In this document: positions 42,142-64,000 of the stretch, in pieces
How the letters are laid out: the number at the start of each line of letters is the position of its first letter
How positions within the stretch are numbered: position 1 is the first letter of the stretch
NCBI GenBank assembly: GCA_022410635.1
Contig: JAJVDF010000255.1
Span: 1,017,498 to 1,081,497 of the forward strand
Direction of reading: 5' to 3'
Length of the DNA stretch: 64,000 nucleotides
Source of the DNA: Tretioscincus oriximinensis
Taxonomy: Eukaryota; Chordata; Lepidosauria; Squamata; Gymnophthalmidae
Notes under the pieces: generated by a model
The model's input: only the letters and a program-made list of their open reading frames with translations
Told to the model about the DNA's origin: nothing
Database searches by the model: none
Position numbers and translations under genes: made by a program

Positions 42142-45100
42142 GGTCATCAGGGGATACCTAATGATTGGTATCATTGATTGTGGAACAGCCTGGCCTACTG
42201 GTTCTGTAGAAAGACCTTGCCCCAGCCTTGAAGTATGTACAAGTTTCAAAGCCAGACTCAGAGGGCTCTATGGGCTACCAAAAAAGGTTTCATCCCATCC
42301 CGCGCACGCGCGCGTGCGTGTGCATAGCTGCTCTAATGCTGGAGGTGGGGTTTCGTGCACCTGCTGTCAGGCAAAGGGCGCCATCTTGCCTCCAGCAAAG
42401 GAAAAACGCCTGNGTTTGTGACAGGAGGACAGNTCTGTTCTCCTGTCACAAACCCAGGCGTTTTTCCTCCGCTGGAGGCGACCTGGCGCACTTTGCTTGA
42501 CAGCGGGCGTGAAACCCCGCCTCCAGCATTGGAGCAGCTATGCACACGCACGCGCGCACACATAGATGCTTGTGGTGAGACAGGCAGAAGAGAGGTTCTG
42601 CCTGTCTCACTACAGGCGTCCGTGTGTGCGCGCGTGTGCACGCATCCCCACCCCCATCTGTGTCCCGGTTTTGGGCTGCCAAAATTTGGCAACCCTAGTC
42701 AGAGCCCATCTCCTCCAGCATTCTGTCTCAGACAGAGGCCCACCAATTGCACCTTGGCAGTCCTAACAGAAGAAGGCAAAATCTTCAATGTTCCCCACAC
42801 CCTGCAAATGTCATTTCAGGAATCCTCCCTGTTGCTCTATCTCAGAGGCAGCATCAAGACATCCATCCTAGTAGCTGTATTTTATACTCTTGGTGTCCAT
42901 GAACTTGTCTAATCCTATCTTAAAGCTATCCATGCTGCTAGCTACCACCACCTCTTCTGAACCACACTGGTCTAGGGGTTGCCAGGGAGAAGCCCTGCCC
43001 TGTTCCCACTCTCTTTGCTCCTGAGAGTAGTGGCACAGTCAGGGGGGCCTCCTCTGCAGATCTTAAGGCCTGGGCAGGCTGGAACCTCAAAGGCTGTTTT
43101 AGCTGGCAACCACAAGTGGCACACTTCTGCTATGGCTTCTGGATGTGCAGCAAAATAAATAATATGTGATATACTAATCCACAGTCCACATACAACCTGC
43201 ATATGAGTTGGCGTTGCAGCTAAATTGCTCTACAGATAATTTACAAGCGGTTCATACATATACAGGTGATGAAACATTTTGGTGCCATAGCCCGCACCAA
43301 ATCATGCCATAACAGATAAGTTCTGCTTCTCCAGTGCAGAAAGAATGGTCCAGCCATTCTGCTAGGTCAACTATTGATCTACTGCCTGAAATGGCCTGTG
43401 ATTCATTTTGCTTGAGATTTTTTTTATAGACAGGTTTCTTCCTATAAGCAGAAAAGATATTTCCTTCCTCCTTCCCAGGGCTAGCTGCAGTGCAAGCTGG
43501 GAGCTGAAGTCCACAGGACAGGGCCCCACACAAGCTGGGCAGAAGTGGCTTAACACTGCTTGAACTACAATTCCCAGCAGGCCACGCTGCCAGTACAACA
43601 AAGCTCCTGGCTGCTGCTCCTGATGCCAGAGTTGTGGGCAGCATGAGGATGTCATGCAAACCCCAAGACAGTGAGTGTACCCCCTGCCAGAGATCTTGTG
43701 CAGGGATATTGAAGAAAGCAAATTGCTTGCCCCCCTTACCCCTTTTTTGTCTAGATCCTGCTTTTCATGATGCTAAGAGTATGTTAGTAAAGCAGTGTTA
43801 GGTTTGGAAGGCTTATCTGTAACAATAAATCTATTACAAAGAAAGGTGCAGTGTAATCAATACAGGATGTAAGGAAATCCATTTGACACTTTTTAATTGA
43901 TGCTCATTTGTTCAGTCATGTCTTCTTTAAGACACCATAGAGAATAGCACGTCAGAGCTAGGGTTGCTATACCTCCCGGGAAGGCGGGACAATCCCGGTT
44001 TGGGGGACTAAAATATAGTCCCCTCTGGGTTTTAAGATAAAATCCCGGATTTTTACATTCCCCGATGCTGCATCAAGGAATATAAAAATGCAGAATTTTA
44101 ATATAAAAATGCAGAATTTTAATATAAAAATGCAGCTGACGGCTGCAGCCCGAGCAACGCTTTCCGGGATCCTGGAAGGAACCTTGGAGCGTGCCTAGCT
44201 GCGCCAATGCTGGAGTATTAACCAAATTTTTATCATGTTAAAAAACAACAATACTGTGCAGTAAGGAAGAGAGTTCCTTTTTTTCAGCCAAAGGCTAAAT
44301 TAAAGAGGTGCATTTTTAGTGATTTCCTAAATGTTGGCTGACCAGATGACCCCATTGGGAGGGGGGAACCTTGGTTTGGGGGTATCTACACCACCCTCAC
44401 AGGGGGGGGGGGATTTTTCTGTATTTTGCTGAGGTTTTTTTTTTTTAATTCACTGCACCACCACTAGGGGACTCTGGCAACTGGGGTCAGCTGCTGAAGG
44501 CACCCTCCTCTCAGTAAAAATATAAAAAATGAAAATTTTCCATGTGCTTCAAAAGTTTCTCAAGAATTTTGCGGATTTTTCAGGCGGAGATTTTGGAGGG
44601 ATATTCATGTTAGTGGGTGATTTGCATATTTGTCAGCATGGAAATTAGGATGAAAATGTGGTCAGTCTACCAGAATAAACACAGTGATGGTGATTAAGGT
44701 GCGTCCTGGGGGTAACTGTTCTATAACTAGGGCAGTGTGGGCCACATGCAGCCCGCCAAGCCATTTTTATGGCACGCGATGGGGCCAAGCAGCCGCTGAA
44801 CCCTACGCAGGGAGTTCACTGATGGCGCACATACAGTTAATTTTACGATTCCCACTTTCAGTATCGGCTCCTGTTTCACATGGGAGTCTCCATGTTAGGG
44901 GAACTCTGCCCTCAACATGGCGCTACCAGTGCTGCCCACTCCCCCAGCAGCCATGTTGGGGGAACGGAGGGTGGAGTTTCCCTAACATGGCAACTTCCCT
45001 GCAGAACAGGGGCCAGTACTGAAGGTGGTAATCACCAAACCCCTGCTGCAGAGTGCTCAGCAGCCGGCACTAGTCATTGTAGACGCGTCAAGGCAGTGCT

Positions 45101-48100
45101 ATTTAACATATTCATAAATGATCTAGATGAAGGAATTGAAGGAAAACTTATCAAATTTGCAGATGACACAAAAATAGGCGGTGTTGCTAATACTAAACAA
45201 GACAGAGATAGGATTCAAAAAGATCTAGACAAACTTGAACAATGGGCTGAAACTAACAGAATGGTATTTAACAGAGAGAAATGCAAGATCCTACATCTGG
45301 GCAAAAATAATGAAAACAGCACGTATAGAATGGGAGGAATATGTCTGAACAACAGCACAGGTGAGAAGGACCTGGGTGTTTTGGTAGATCACAGATTAAA
45401 CATGAGTCAACAGTGTGAAGCAGCTGCGAAAAAGGCAAACANAATCCTGGGATGTATCAAGAGGGGCATAGAATCTCGCTCACGTGAAGTAATTATTCCT
45501 CTCTACAGTACTTTGGTACGACCACACTTGGAATACTGTGTTCAGTTCTGGGGGCCCCAATTTAAAAAGGACATTGATAAACTAGAGCAAGTACAAAAGA
45601 GAGTTACAAGGATGGTGAGTGGTCTGGAAACCATGTCCTATGAGGAACGGTTAAAGGATCTAGGGATGTTTAGTCTGCAAAAGAGAAGACTGAGAAGCTG
45701 TCTACAAATATCTGAAGGGCTGTTACAGAGCAGAGGGATCAACATTGTTCTCATTAGCACATGGAAGGACTAGAAACAATGGAATGAAACTGCAAGGGAG
45801 TAAATTTAGATTAGACATCAGAAAAAAACTTTCTAACAGTCAGAGTTATAAATCAGTGGAACAGTTTGCCACAGGGGGTGGTGAGTTCGCCTTCCCTGGA
45901 AGTTTTCAAACAGAGACTGGACAGTCTTCTGTCTGGGATGGTTTAATGAATCCTGCATCGAGCAGGGGGTTGGACCCGATGACCCTGGAGGTCCCTTCCG
46001 ACTCTATGATTCTATGATTCAACGCCGACGCTTGCAGCCTCCTGGTTGCTGTGATTGTAACACCCCGCTAGTGTTACAGTCGAAACGAACAGGCAGGAGA
46101 TGCTGACACTCAGAGCTTCCTGCTCGTTTTGGCCGTAACACCAGCGGGGTTTTAAGGTCGAAGCAACCAGACAGTGTGAGTGCCGGCATCCTGGGCCAAG
46201 ATGCCAATGCTCATAGATCCCTTTTCAATAAATAACACATACAAACTTTACTGTGTTGTATTTCTCCCTCACCTAGAGATAATCTATGAAGATCTGCATT
46301 TCGTAGCCGTCTTCTTTGTTATTCTCACCGCTGGGGCTGCCATTCTCATCTGTCTCATGTGGCTGTGCAATAAATCAGTGCACCTTGTTCAGAATGAGAG
46401 GCATCAGCGCAAAGGTAAGTTTCTCTTTCGCCGTGCCTCTGTTGCTCTTAGTTTATTCACTCTTGCTTTTTTAGGTGCCACTGGACACTTCAGACCATGA
46501 GAGGAAAACGAGTTTGTTTGCATCTCACAGTAGTTTTTCACCATATCTTCCAGACAGGAAGGGGAAAAAAATACAGGGCAAACATGGGTACTTATCTACC
46601 TGGCCAATCGCTTCAATGGTGATACATAAATTTTATTTATTTATTATTTGTATTTATATCCCACCCTATACCCAAAGGTCTCAGGATGGCCAACCAAAAG
46701 GCGGACATATAGTTTGTATTGCTTTCTCCATATCAGACACATTGTGAAGAAGGTGGGACTGAGAGAGTTCTAAACAACTGTGACTGGTGACTCATGTGCC
46801 TTTCATAGAGGAGTGAGGGATCGAACTGGGAGACTACCAGAAAAGAGTCCAACACTCTAACCGTTACACCAAACTGGCTCCAAATTTTGATGGTCTTAAG
46901 ACTCCAGTGGTGGGATTCAGCCAGTTTGCATTAGTTCAGGTGAACTGGTTGTCAAAAGGCACTCCTGTACGGGAGAACCAGTTGTTAAAACACCAGTCAC
47001 CTCCTCTGAATGGCATTTCCGGTTGCTCTTCTGTAAACACCATCTTAAGTGATGTGAACAACATCTTAAGTGTTGCCGCTGTGTTAATTTCACACTTGGG
47101 CTCCATCCACAATGTGGATGCATTGTTTTTGGGCAACTTGTTTGCTATAGATACAGATCTCCTTACATAAAGAATAGTCACAGCTTTCCTCTAGAATACG
47201 CCCTCAATTCATACAAAACTGGGCCAGAGGCCCTGCAGAGCATGCTATATAATCATATAATGTGCTATATAATATCTTTAGCTGTACTATAAAATATCAT
47301 TGTCCCTTATAATGCAGCTGTTGTTTATGAAAAGGTGTCCCTGAAAGCAAGACGTATGAAGCATGATTATCTAGGGCATTGCACAGAGAAAGGACAATAA
47401 CACCAGTTCCAAAGTACTCAATTAAAAGGATGCTGATAATGAGGCCAATCCCTCTTTACCCTCACTTTCCCTTACTCTACTTTGTTTGCAAACTGCACCT
47501 CTGTTTGGCTTGAAGGAAATTTTAGGAGAGTTTCTTGCACACACAGAGAAGGAGACAAACAAAGGAGGTGATTTTTCCATTTCCCAGTAACCCTGAAAAC
47601 GGACATTATGAAAAAATGCCATTTCCCTGCAACCTGATTATTAGCATTGTACAGAGGAATTATTTGCACATTCTTCCACCAAAGCCTGGGATCTGACTCT
47701 AATCTATATACTCTCGCTACTGCTGGTTGTACTTGTTATTCCTGCCATTTTTATTAGACACTAGTGGAATTAGCCTGTTGTGTTACGGTAATGCAGTGGG
47801 CTCTAGACCCTCCTTACCCTTGCTCTCATCCACCCACTCACTCACTCCCTTGGCCCCCTCCTATCCCTCTTTCACTTGCCGCTTCTTTCTTTCTCTATTT
47901 CTTTCATTCCATTTTCAACCATTCTTTCTTCCTTATCTTCTTGCTTTCCTTTTTTCTTCTTTACCTTCCTTCCCTTCTTTCATCCATTCCTTCCTTTATT
48001 CTTCTTTCCCTTCCTTCATTCCTCCCTTCCTTGTGTCAATGGTCTCTGGAGGCTGCCAAAGTTCCAAGCCCTGTCATTCCAAGGTCTCATTGGTCATTAT

Positions 48101-50158
48101 ACCTGGTAATGTTGGACTCTGTGGGACACATTTTATTATATGTAAGACTAGGGTGGGAGAAGCTGAGTTTTAGTAACCTTAAGGTTGGGATCACACAATT
48201 GCTTTTAAATCATCTTCAGTTCTGAAGAACTAGACTAAATGAGATTGGTAAAGTTAAAACTGCCGTGTTAGTCTTGGTACAGGAAATCATCATTCGAAGA
48301 AGTAGACTTGCTAGGAAAGCTTGTGCTGCCTACTCTTTGTTGTTACTTTCTAGGGCGCTATGAGATCCACTTGCTAGATTTTATGGACTAACCAGGGGGG
48401 AAAGGGTTTTGTTTTCCCCCCAATTCTTCAGAATTAAAGATGGTTTAAAAGCATGCATGTGGTCAAGGCATAAAGCAACATCTGCATAGTCCTTTCACAC
48501 CACATTTAATATGTGCCAAGAACACTTGATCTGCATAACAGTGCATTCCCTTCAATGCACCATCTCCTTGGAGGCACAAGAAGAAGAAGAACTTGGTTCT
48601 TATAGCCCACTTTTCTCACCTTTCAAAGGGACTCAAACCGGCTTACAAGGATATATTTTGCTCGAAGGCTGACATTCTATCTTCCCCACCAGGTTGTGGT
48701 GTTTCCCATGTATCTACTTGCAGTCAGTTGCAATTTCTTGCAATTCATGCTTTCAAATAGCTGGGTTGGCTAGAGCTGCAGGCTAGTGGAAGGTGCTCAG
48801 CCCTCCCCACTTCCAACACAGGGCTTCGAAACCCCATCTCCCAGATGAGAGTCAGTTTCCTTAATGACAAGCCTCTCATCTGAACGTGGAAATGGTCTCA
48901 TGTATATTCCTGGGATGGTTCCCATTCTAGTAACTACTATGTGAACAGGTGGTGGCAGCTGGAATGGGCTACCATATGTACTAGGGTCCAATATCATTTC
49001 CCCAAGTTCTAGAAATAACTAGCTTCCCTGGAGCTGTTTCTGGGTACACTAAGGAATTCTGCCCATTCTGAAACATCAAAACAGAGGAACATTCATTCCC
49101 CAAATCTTCAATTAGGCTGGAACAGGGCTGCCATAATGAAGGTGGCCACAGATGTACTTTGCTTTGTTCATCCCATTCCAGCTTGATCAGAATCAGGCAG
49201 CTGGAAGAAAGCAGCCATCAAATTATGGCCAGTTAATGGAATAGGAGCAGCAGACTAGATCATCTGTTGATGCTGTAGGTGACAAAGGACCAAACAGATT
49301 GTGTTATCTTAGATAAGAATTACTAAAAATGTATAATGAAACCTACAGAAAATAAATATCATTATACAAATATAACATCTCTAGATAACCCTCCAGATGT
49401 GAGTTGTGTTTTGACTGATCAGATATTCTGAGGCCCAAACCTTGGGCAATTAAGATTCATGCTAATTTGCATATTCATGAATCACTCACTAATTTGTGCG
49501 CGCACAAAGCTCACACACACACGAAATCCCTGGAGCAGATGTATGTGAGGAATTACTGATTTTTTTTTTTACTGAGGGGAGAGTCTGTTTAGGAGCTGGC
49601 CTCGGTTACCAGAGCCTCCTAGTAGTGTTGTAGTGAATTTAAAGTTAAAAAGTATTTTTAAAAATATTTTTAATTATTTTTTACTTAGGAGAGGGTGCCT
49701 TCAGGAGCTGGCCCCAGTTGCTAGAGCCCCTAGTTGTGGTGCAGTGAATTTTTTATTTTTATTTTTTTAATTCATCCACAAAATATGGGGAAATTGCCCT
49801 CTCCTCCAGGAGGGTGGGAGAGACAACCCAAAATCGGGATTTTCCTCCCCCAAAAGAGGACTTCTGGGAGCCTTAGCTTATCCAACAAATCTTTCTGCTT
49901 GGCATCACTAGGTCTTCCCACAAGGGGCTAACAGGTTTAACTCAGTGGGCTCTCTGGAATATCTCATCCCTATCAGTCTATCAGAAGGTCACTATGCCTC
50001 AATGAGGCTCAAACCTTAGAGTGGGTCACCTCTTCTAAAGGCATTAGGGAAATTTATGGAAAATTACTGTCACATTATTCACTGAATCACCAACACTCTT
50101 TTTTTCTTTCACAGAAAGTTCAACTGAAGTGACAGAACTACAAATGGTGGAGTGTTAA
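37501..50158 (+). CDS. VSTM5: V-set and transmembrane domain-containing protein 5 (VSTM5), complete
   Basis: Four exons (37501-37570, 41375-41707, 46277-46414, 50115-50158) give 194 residues. VSTM5 is a single-pass Ig-type surface protein linked to neuronal morphology and migration. Order: signal peptide ([13 protein letters not shown], about residues 1-23); V-set domain (about 27-134) with [31 protein letters not shown] and the strand-F motif [10 protein letters not shown]; then [20 protein letters not shown] leading into the membrane segment (about 145-165) and CLMWLCNK; and a tail ending [14 protein letters not shown]. Sequons NTT, NYT, NIS and NGS are in the ectodomain. The ectodomain pattern, the juxtamembrane YEDLHFVAV and the VEC end identify VSTM5. 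Start choice: ATG 37501; a second in-frame ATG is at 37525, and the frame is closed by a TGA at 37423. The neighbour MED17 supports the call. Confidence 0.95.
37877..38029. repeat. Foldback element in VSTM5 intron 1
   Basis: Ends CCAGATAAAATCTGGGATAG and CTATCCCAGATATCTGG are inverted. Related to 11025-11180. Confidence 0.75.
38420..38965 (+). mobile_element. CR1 3' fragment
   Basis: Decayed copy: GTGGATAGAGAAAAAAATAT, TTTTTCACCCAGAGG, GGCTACTAGGATGGATG, ending CTTATGTTCTTATGTTC. Confidence 0.75.
39487..40547 (-). mobile_element. Rex1-like LINE, RT C-terminal half and 3' end
   Basis: The minus strand holds an open 167-residue frame: [70 protein letters not shown] and [14 protein letters not shown]. 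The 3' end is a TAATC repeat preceded by GTGTCCAATCACACTTGGCC. Confidence 0.8.
41120..41331. mobile_element. VSTM5: Palindromic MITE just upstream of VSTM5 exon 2
   Basis: TAGGCTGACCAGATGACTCC at one end and its complement at the other. It ends 43 bases before exon 2. Confidence 0.85.
41375..41707 (+). CDS. VSTM5: VSTM5 exon 2 (V-set domain)
   Basis: Acceptor TTCCAG, phase 1 to phase 1, donor GTATGA. Encodes the whole Ig V-set domain with [14 protein letters not shown] and [12 protein letters not shown]. Only one Cys is present in the domain. Confidence 0.95.
41940..42160. mobile_element. VSTM5: Palindromic MITE just downstream of VSTM5 exon 2
   Basis: Family ends and palindromic body, interrupted by a CA microsatellite near 42110-42135. 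Flanks ATGGTTGG and ATGATTGG form an 8-bp near-perfect duplication. Confidence 0.85.
42298..42665. repeat. GC-rich double foldback with alternating CG/CA tracts
   Basis: Inverted repeat 42303-42560 centred near 42433 (arms with GCTGGAGG, AACGCC, TTTGTGACAGGAG). A second one, 42543-42645, is centred near 42597 (GTGAGACAGGCAGAA). CGCGTGCG-type alternating tracts lie at about 42300, 42550 and 42640. It includes two N bases. Confidence 0.85.
42700..42960 (-). mobile_element. CR1 3' fragment, antisense
   Basis: CAGAGGCCCACCAATTGCAC, ATCCATCCTAGTAGCTGT and ATCCTATCTTAAAGCTATCC. Confidence 0.75.
42965..43960. other. VSTM5 intron 2, mostly unassigned
   Basis: A stretch near 43550-43600 (CTTGAACTACAATTCCCAGC) looks like a short hAT-type repeat. 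No exon. Confidence 0.35.
43965..44140. repeat. Repeat with a short tandem array
   Basis: GGTTGCTATACCTCCCGGGA and AAAATCCCGGATTTT. Then about three tandem copies of an AATATAAAAATGCAG unit (about 21 bases) near 44089-44135. Confidence 0.65.
44334..44669. mobile_element. TAGGCTGACC-family MITE, long form
   Basis: Begins TGGCTGACCAGATGACCCCA. Interior CACCACCACTAGGGGACTCT. Ends TGTGGTCAGTCTA. Confidence 0.8.
45090..46018 (+). mobile_element. CR1 LINE, RT C-terminal half and 3' end
   Basis: Encodes [59 protein letters not shown] and [12 protein letters not shown]. The 3' UTR ends TTCCGACTCTATGATTCTA. One N is present. Confidence 0.9.
46019..46205. repeat. Foldback element between a CR1 tail and VSTM5 exon 3
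   Basis: Opposed parts AACACCCCGCTAGTGTTAC with GTAACACCAGCGGGGTT, and CTCCTGGTTGCT with AGCAACCAG. Ends about 70 bases before exon 3. Confidence 0.65.
46277..46414 (+). CDS. VSTM5: VSTM5 exon 3 (transmembrane)
   Basis: Acceptor CACCTAG. Encodes [14 protein letters not shown], the membrane helix and [15 protein letters not shown]. Ends after HQRK in phase 1 at GTAAGT. Confidence 0.94.
46630..46890 (-). mobile_element. Antisense L2-type tail and SINE
   Basis: TATCCCACCCTATACCCAAA at the left, then the SINE head complement GATCGAACTGGGAGAC and TCCAACACTCTAACCGTTAC. Confidence 0.65.
46905..47165. mobile_element. MITE-like repeat, GTGGGATTCAGCCAG family
   Basis: GGTGGGATTCAGCCAGTTTG, AACCAGTTGTTAAAACACCA and CATCTTAAGTG. 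A second copy at 58915-59735 shares these. Confidence 0.55.
47170..47800. other. VSTM5 intron 3, nothing recognised
   Basis: No exon or assigned repeat. Confidence 0.3.
47815..48032. repeat. CT-rich low-complexity tract
   Basis: TTCCTT, CTTTCT and CCATTC runs. The phenylalanine/serine/proline-rich frames here are not genes. Confidence 0.85.
48035..48085 (+). repeat. Single copy of the 38-bp minisatellite unit
   Basis: GGTCTCTGGAGGCTGCCAAA followed by GTTCCAAGCCCTGTCATT, matching the units at 3594-3820. Confidence 0.8.
48245..48385. mobile_element. Decayed Penelope-like terminal repeat
   Basis: CCGTGTTAGTCTTGGTACAG, CGAAGAAGTAGACTTG, GAAAGCTTGTGCTGCC and CTAGGGCGCTATGAGA. Confidence 0.5.
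48585..48870 (-). mobile_element. tRNA-derived SINE, antisense
   Basis: AAGAAGAACTTGGTTCTTAT, AAAGGGACTCAAACCGGCTT and GGCTTCGAAACCCCATCTCC. Confidence 0.8.
49410..49876. mobile_element. TAGGCTGACC-family MITE, diverged long form
   Basis: TTGACTGATCAGATATTCTG, GAGGCCCAAACCTTGGG, the internal GAGGGTGCCTTCAGGAGCTG, and a decayed right end GGACTTCTGGGAGCCTTAG. Confidence 0.75.
50115..50158 (+). CDS. VSTM5: VSTM5 exon 4 (cytoplasmic end)
   Basis: After TTTCTTTCACAG, codons read [14 protein letters not shown] and TAA. This fits the conserved acidic end of VSTM5. Confidence 0.93.
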
Positions 50159-50469
50159 CCAACTGTTGAAATGTGAAAGTCAACCTTCTACCTCAACATG
50201 GTTTTTTTTTTAAATGTTTGTTTTAAGAATACCTACATTATAAAAGATTTTCCCAGCTAATTTGTTTTGGATGAGGTTTCCTGGAACAAAACCTACGAAA
50301 TGTGCTTCCAAACATGGGTTAAAACATGTGATGTTCCCAGGACATGCTGTGATATGAAATTTGTAAAAGAAACGGAGGATAAATATCTGTACCTATTAAT
50401 ATGATTCTAGTTAATGGATATGTTCAACAGAAGAAAATCACTCATTTCGACAACCGATGCCCAATCTAT

Positions 50470-50880
50470 CACTGGCTTATAAATACCTGCAGCTCTTCAA
50501 TCTGCTGCTCTGAGGGTTGCAAGGCCCAAAATTGCCAGGGACCCTTAGGTTCAGAATCCTGTCCGTTGGTGGGTGACGTTGCCTGCGGCCACAGGGATCG
50601 ACTCGAAAAGGGAGGATCCATGGGTAGATTAGGGGGTGGAGTGCGATCGGACTCACCATAGAAGCAAGGGTCCATAGAAAGTTAAAGACGGTTGTCAAGG
50701 CTAACTGTCAAAATTCTGCACGAAGTGACAGAAGACTGGGTGTGTGGCTTAGAGGGCTTATATGCCCTTGGGAGATACCATTTTCTGTCGCTTCCTGCAG
50801 GGGTAGCCGAAGAATAAGCCACTCTGTTAGTAGGCATCCCTTCCTGGTTCCTGCCGCTTTCCGGAGGATCACAGAATTAA
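50470..50880 (-). mobile_element. Possible retroelement fragment
   Basis: On the minus strand a TATA-like GGGCATATAAGCCC is followed about 100 bases later by an ATG frame (MDPCFYGESDRTPPPNLPMD) of about 68 codons, as in the leader of an LTR element. No family could be assigned. Confidence 0.25.
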
Positions 50881-50899
50881 CTCACTAGTGTGTTCCCAA

Positions 50900-52020
50900 C
50901 AGATCCAGAGAACACTTCATTTAGGCAACTGATGTCCATCCTGTCACCTCCAACAATATTTATCAATATGACTTCTATACTGCAAGTTCTGATGTCTTCC
51001 AACACAATCTAATAACATCTGACAAAATAAGAATTGCAGTTTACAATAAATAGTATTAAATATGTGTTGAAGTCTTTTGTATAGAGGTGTACAAAATATG
51101 GGCTGGATACACGAAGGGGGGAAAAGCAGCACTTGTGTTATGTTGTGAAAGAAATTGCTCGCTGGCCAGGCCACAGTTACCTACCTTCTGTTGCAAACAC
51201 AAGTAAATAAACCTTTAACAGAACAAAGATGAGCTGTCTGGAACAGAGACAAGCTGTGAATTACATCCTGGCTACTGAATATGATCTTGTAATGCTGAAC
51301 GTACTCAGTGGGGTTCAGAAGGAAGTGAATGAGAATCTCTTGCTGCTTTCTTTGCCTGAAAGCCAACACACGAAGGCTTAGAAGGGGAATAAGAGGGCAT
51401 TTCACTAGTATGTTGGAAAATATCAGCAATCAGGAAATGGTTGATTCTCAGCCTTTTATTAGTGATGCATAGCGAATCCTCCATTTGGCCCATGCGGCCT
51501 GAAGAGGAAGGAAGAGGTAGGTAATTGTCATGTAGCTGCACCTCTAACCTAATTCAGCCAGTTTCCAGTAGCTATCAACTGTGCACTGATATGGCAATTT
51601 CTCAGTAGTCCACAAACAAGCTTTAAAGCTTCAAGGCTTTCTATTTAACAGAAACCAGATTTCTTGCATCTGTTTGTTAAATCAAGAACAAATAATAAGA
51701 ATCTATCCAAAGCATGGTTGCAAAACTGGTATTTTTAATAGAAAACACCCACAGCAGACAAGACTGAAATACAAATAAAGCAACAAATTGTTTTTAAAAA
51801 GTCACAGTTCAATGCTCACAACTTGCAGGAGAAAATGCATCTGAAGTCAGAGATTCTTGATATTTGTGGGGAAAAGGTAACATTGCTGGACAAATTAAGT
51901 TATTTGGAGTGGATGACAATCCAGACACATGTGTTCAACAAGCTCTTAAACTCGCGTGTTGCTTCCAAATTACATTCCCTTTTATTAAATGTGCACCGAA
52001 ATAATCGTCCTTCATGTTTG
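50900..52020. other. Interval between VSTM5 and MED17 3' ends
   Basis: Likely contains both 3' UTRs. A minus-strand AATAAA-type hexamer (TTTATT on +) lies near 51455. No coding feature. Confidence 0.4.
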
Positions 52021-52026
52021 TGGAAT

Positions 52027-63916
<11,890 letters not shown>

Positions 63917-64000
63917 CTATTTGAACAAACAATCTACATTATACTCATCAGGCATTGCAAGGATTTAGATTTTTGGCTTAAGACCAGCAAACCAAATGTA

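Noticed and set aside
44880..45773. 297-residue frame as a host gene
   Set aside because: It is CR1 RT sequence with an upstream extension lacking any domain signal.

Overview
This window is vertebrate nuclear DNA: long introns with GT/AG splice sites, short conserved coding exons, and dense interspersed repeats. The repeat mix (CR1, L2, L1 and Rex1-like LINEs, tRNA-derived SINEs with a CTT-rich tail, Penelope-like elements, many small palindromic hAT-type MITEs) suggests a squamate reptile, probably a lizard. That assignment is inference. A few N bases show it is a draft assembly.

Four host genes can be rebuilt exon by exon. (1) Left, + strand: the last four coding exons (4310-9380) of a transmembrane-4 L6 family gene whose first part was not found. 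(2) Centre, + strand: a complete eight-exon gene (15812-27619) for a 538-residue protein of the high-affinity choline transporter family, similar to SLC5A7 but with a different and shorter tail; I read it as a paralog. (3) Right of centre, + strand: VSTM5, complete in four coding exons (37501-50158). (4) Right end, - strand: MED17, nine 3' coding exons (63879 down to 52027), with the amino-terminal part beyond the right edge. VSTM5 and MED17 converge tail to tail. VSTM5 next to MED17 matches the known amniote order. From memory of the human map, the L6 and choline-transporter-like genes are not at this locus in mammals.

Almost everything else is mobile DNA, often nested. 1-3 kb: CR1 fragments in both orientations and an L1 3' end. 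7.6-9.3 kb: an antisense LINE split by a CR1 tail, then hAT-type MITEs. 27.7-30.8 kb: a long decayed L2-type LINE with endonuclease and reverse-transcriptase remnants, antisense and about 100 bp after the choline-transporter-like gene. 31.7-32.3 and 60.1-60.7 kb: Penelope-like remnants, with a GIY-YIG remnant and a hammerhead-like motif. 39.5-40.6 kb: a Rex1-like LINE in VSTM5 intron 1. 42.3-42.7 kb: a GC-rich double foldback.

No rRNA or functional tRNA gene, CRISPR array or bacterial-type operon is visible. The most distinctive signals are the choline-transporter-like paralog with its L6 neighbour, the hammerhead-like motifs, and a MITE family (at least nine copies, 8-bp target duplications in several) with two palindromic copies around VSTM5 exon 2.
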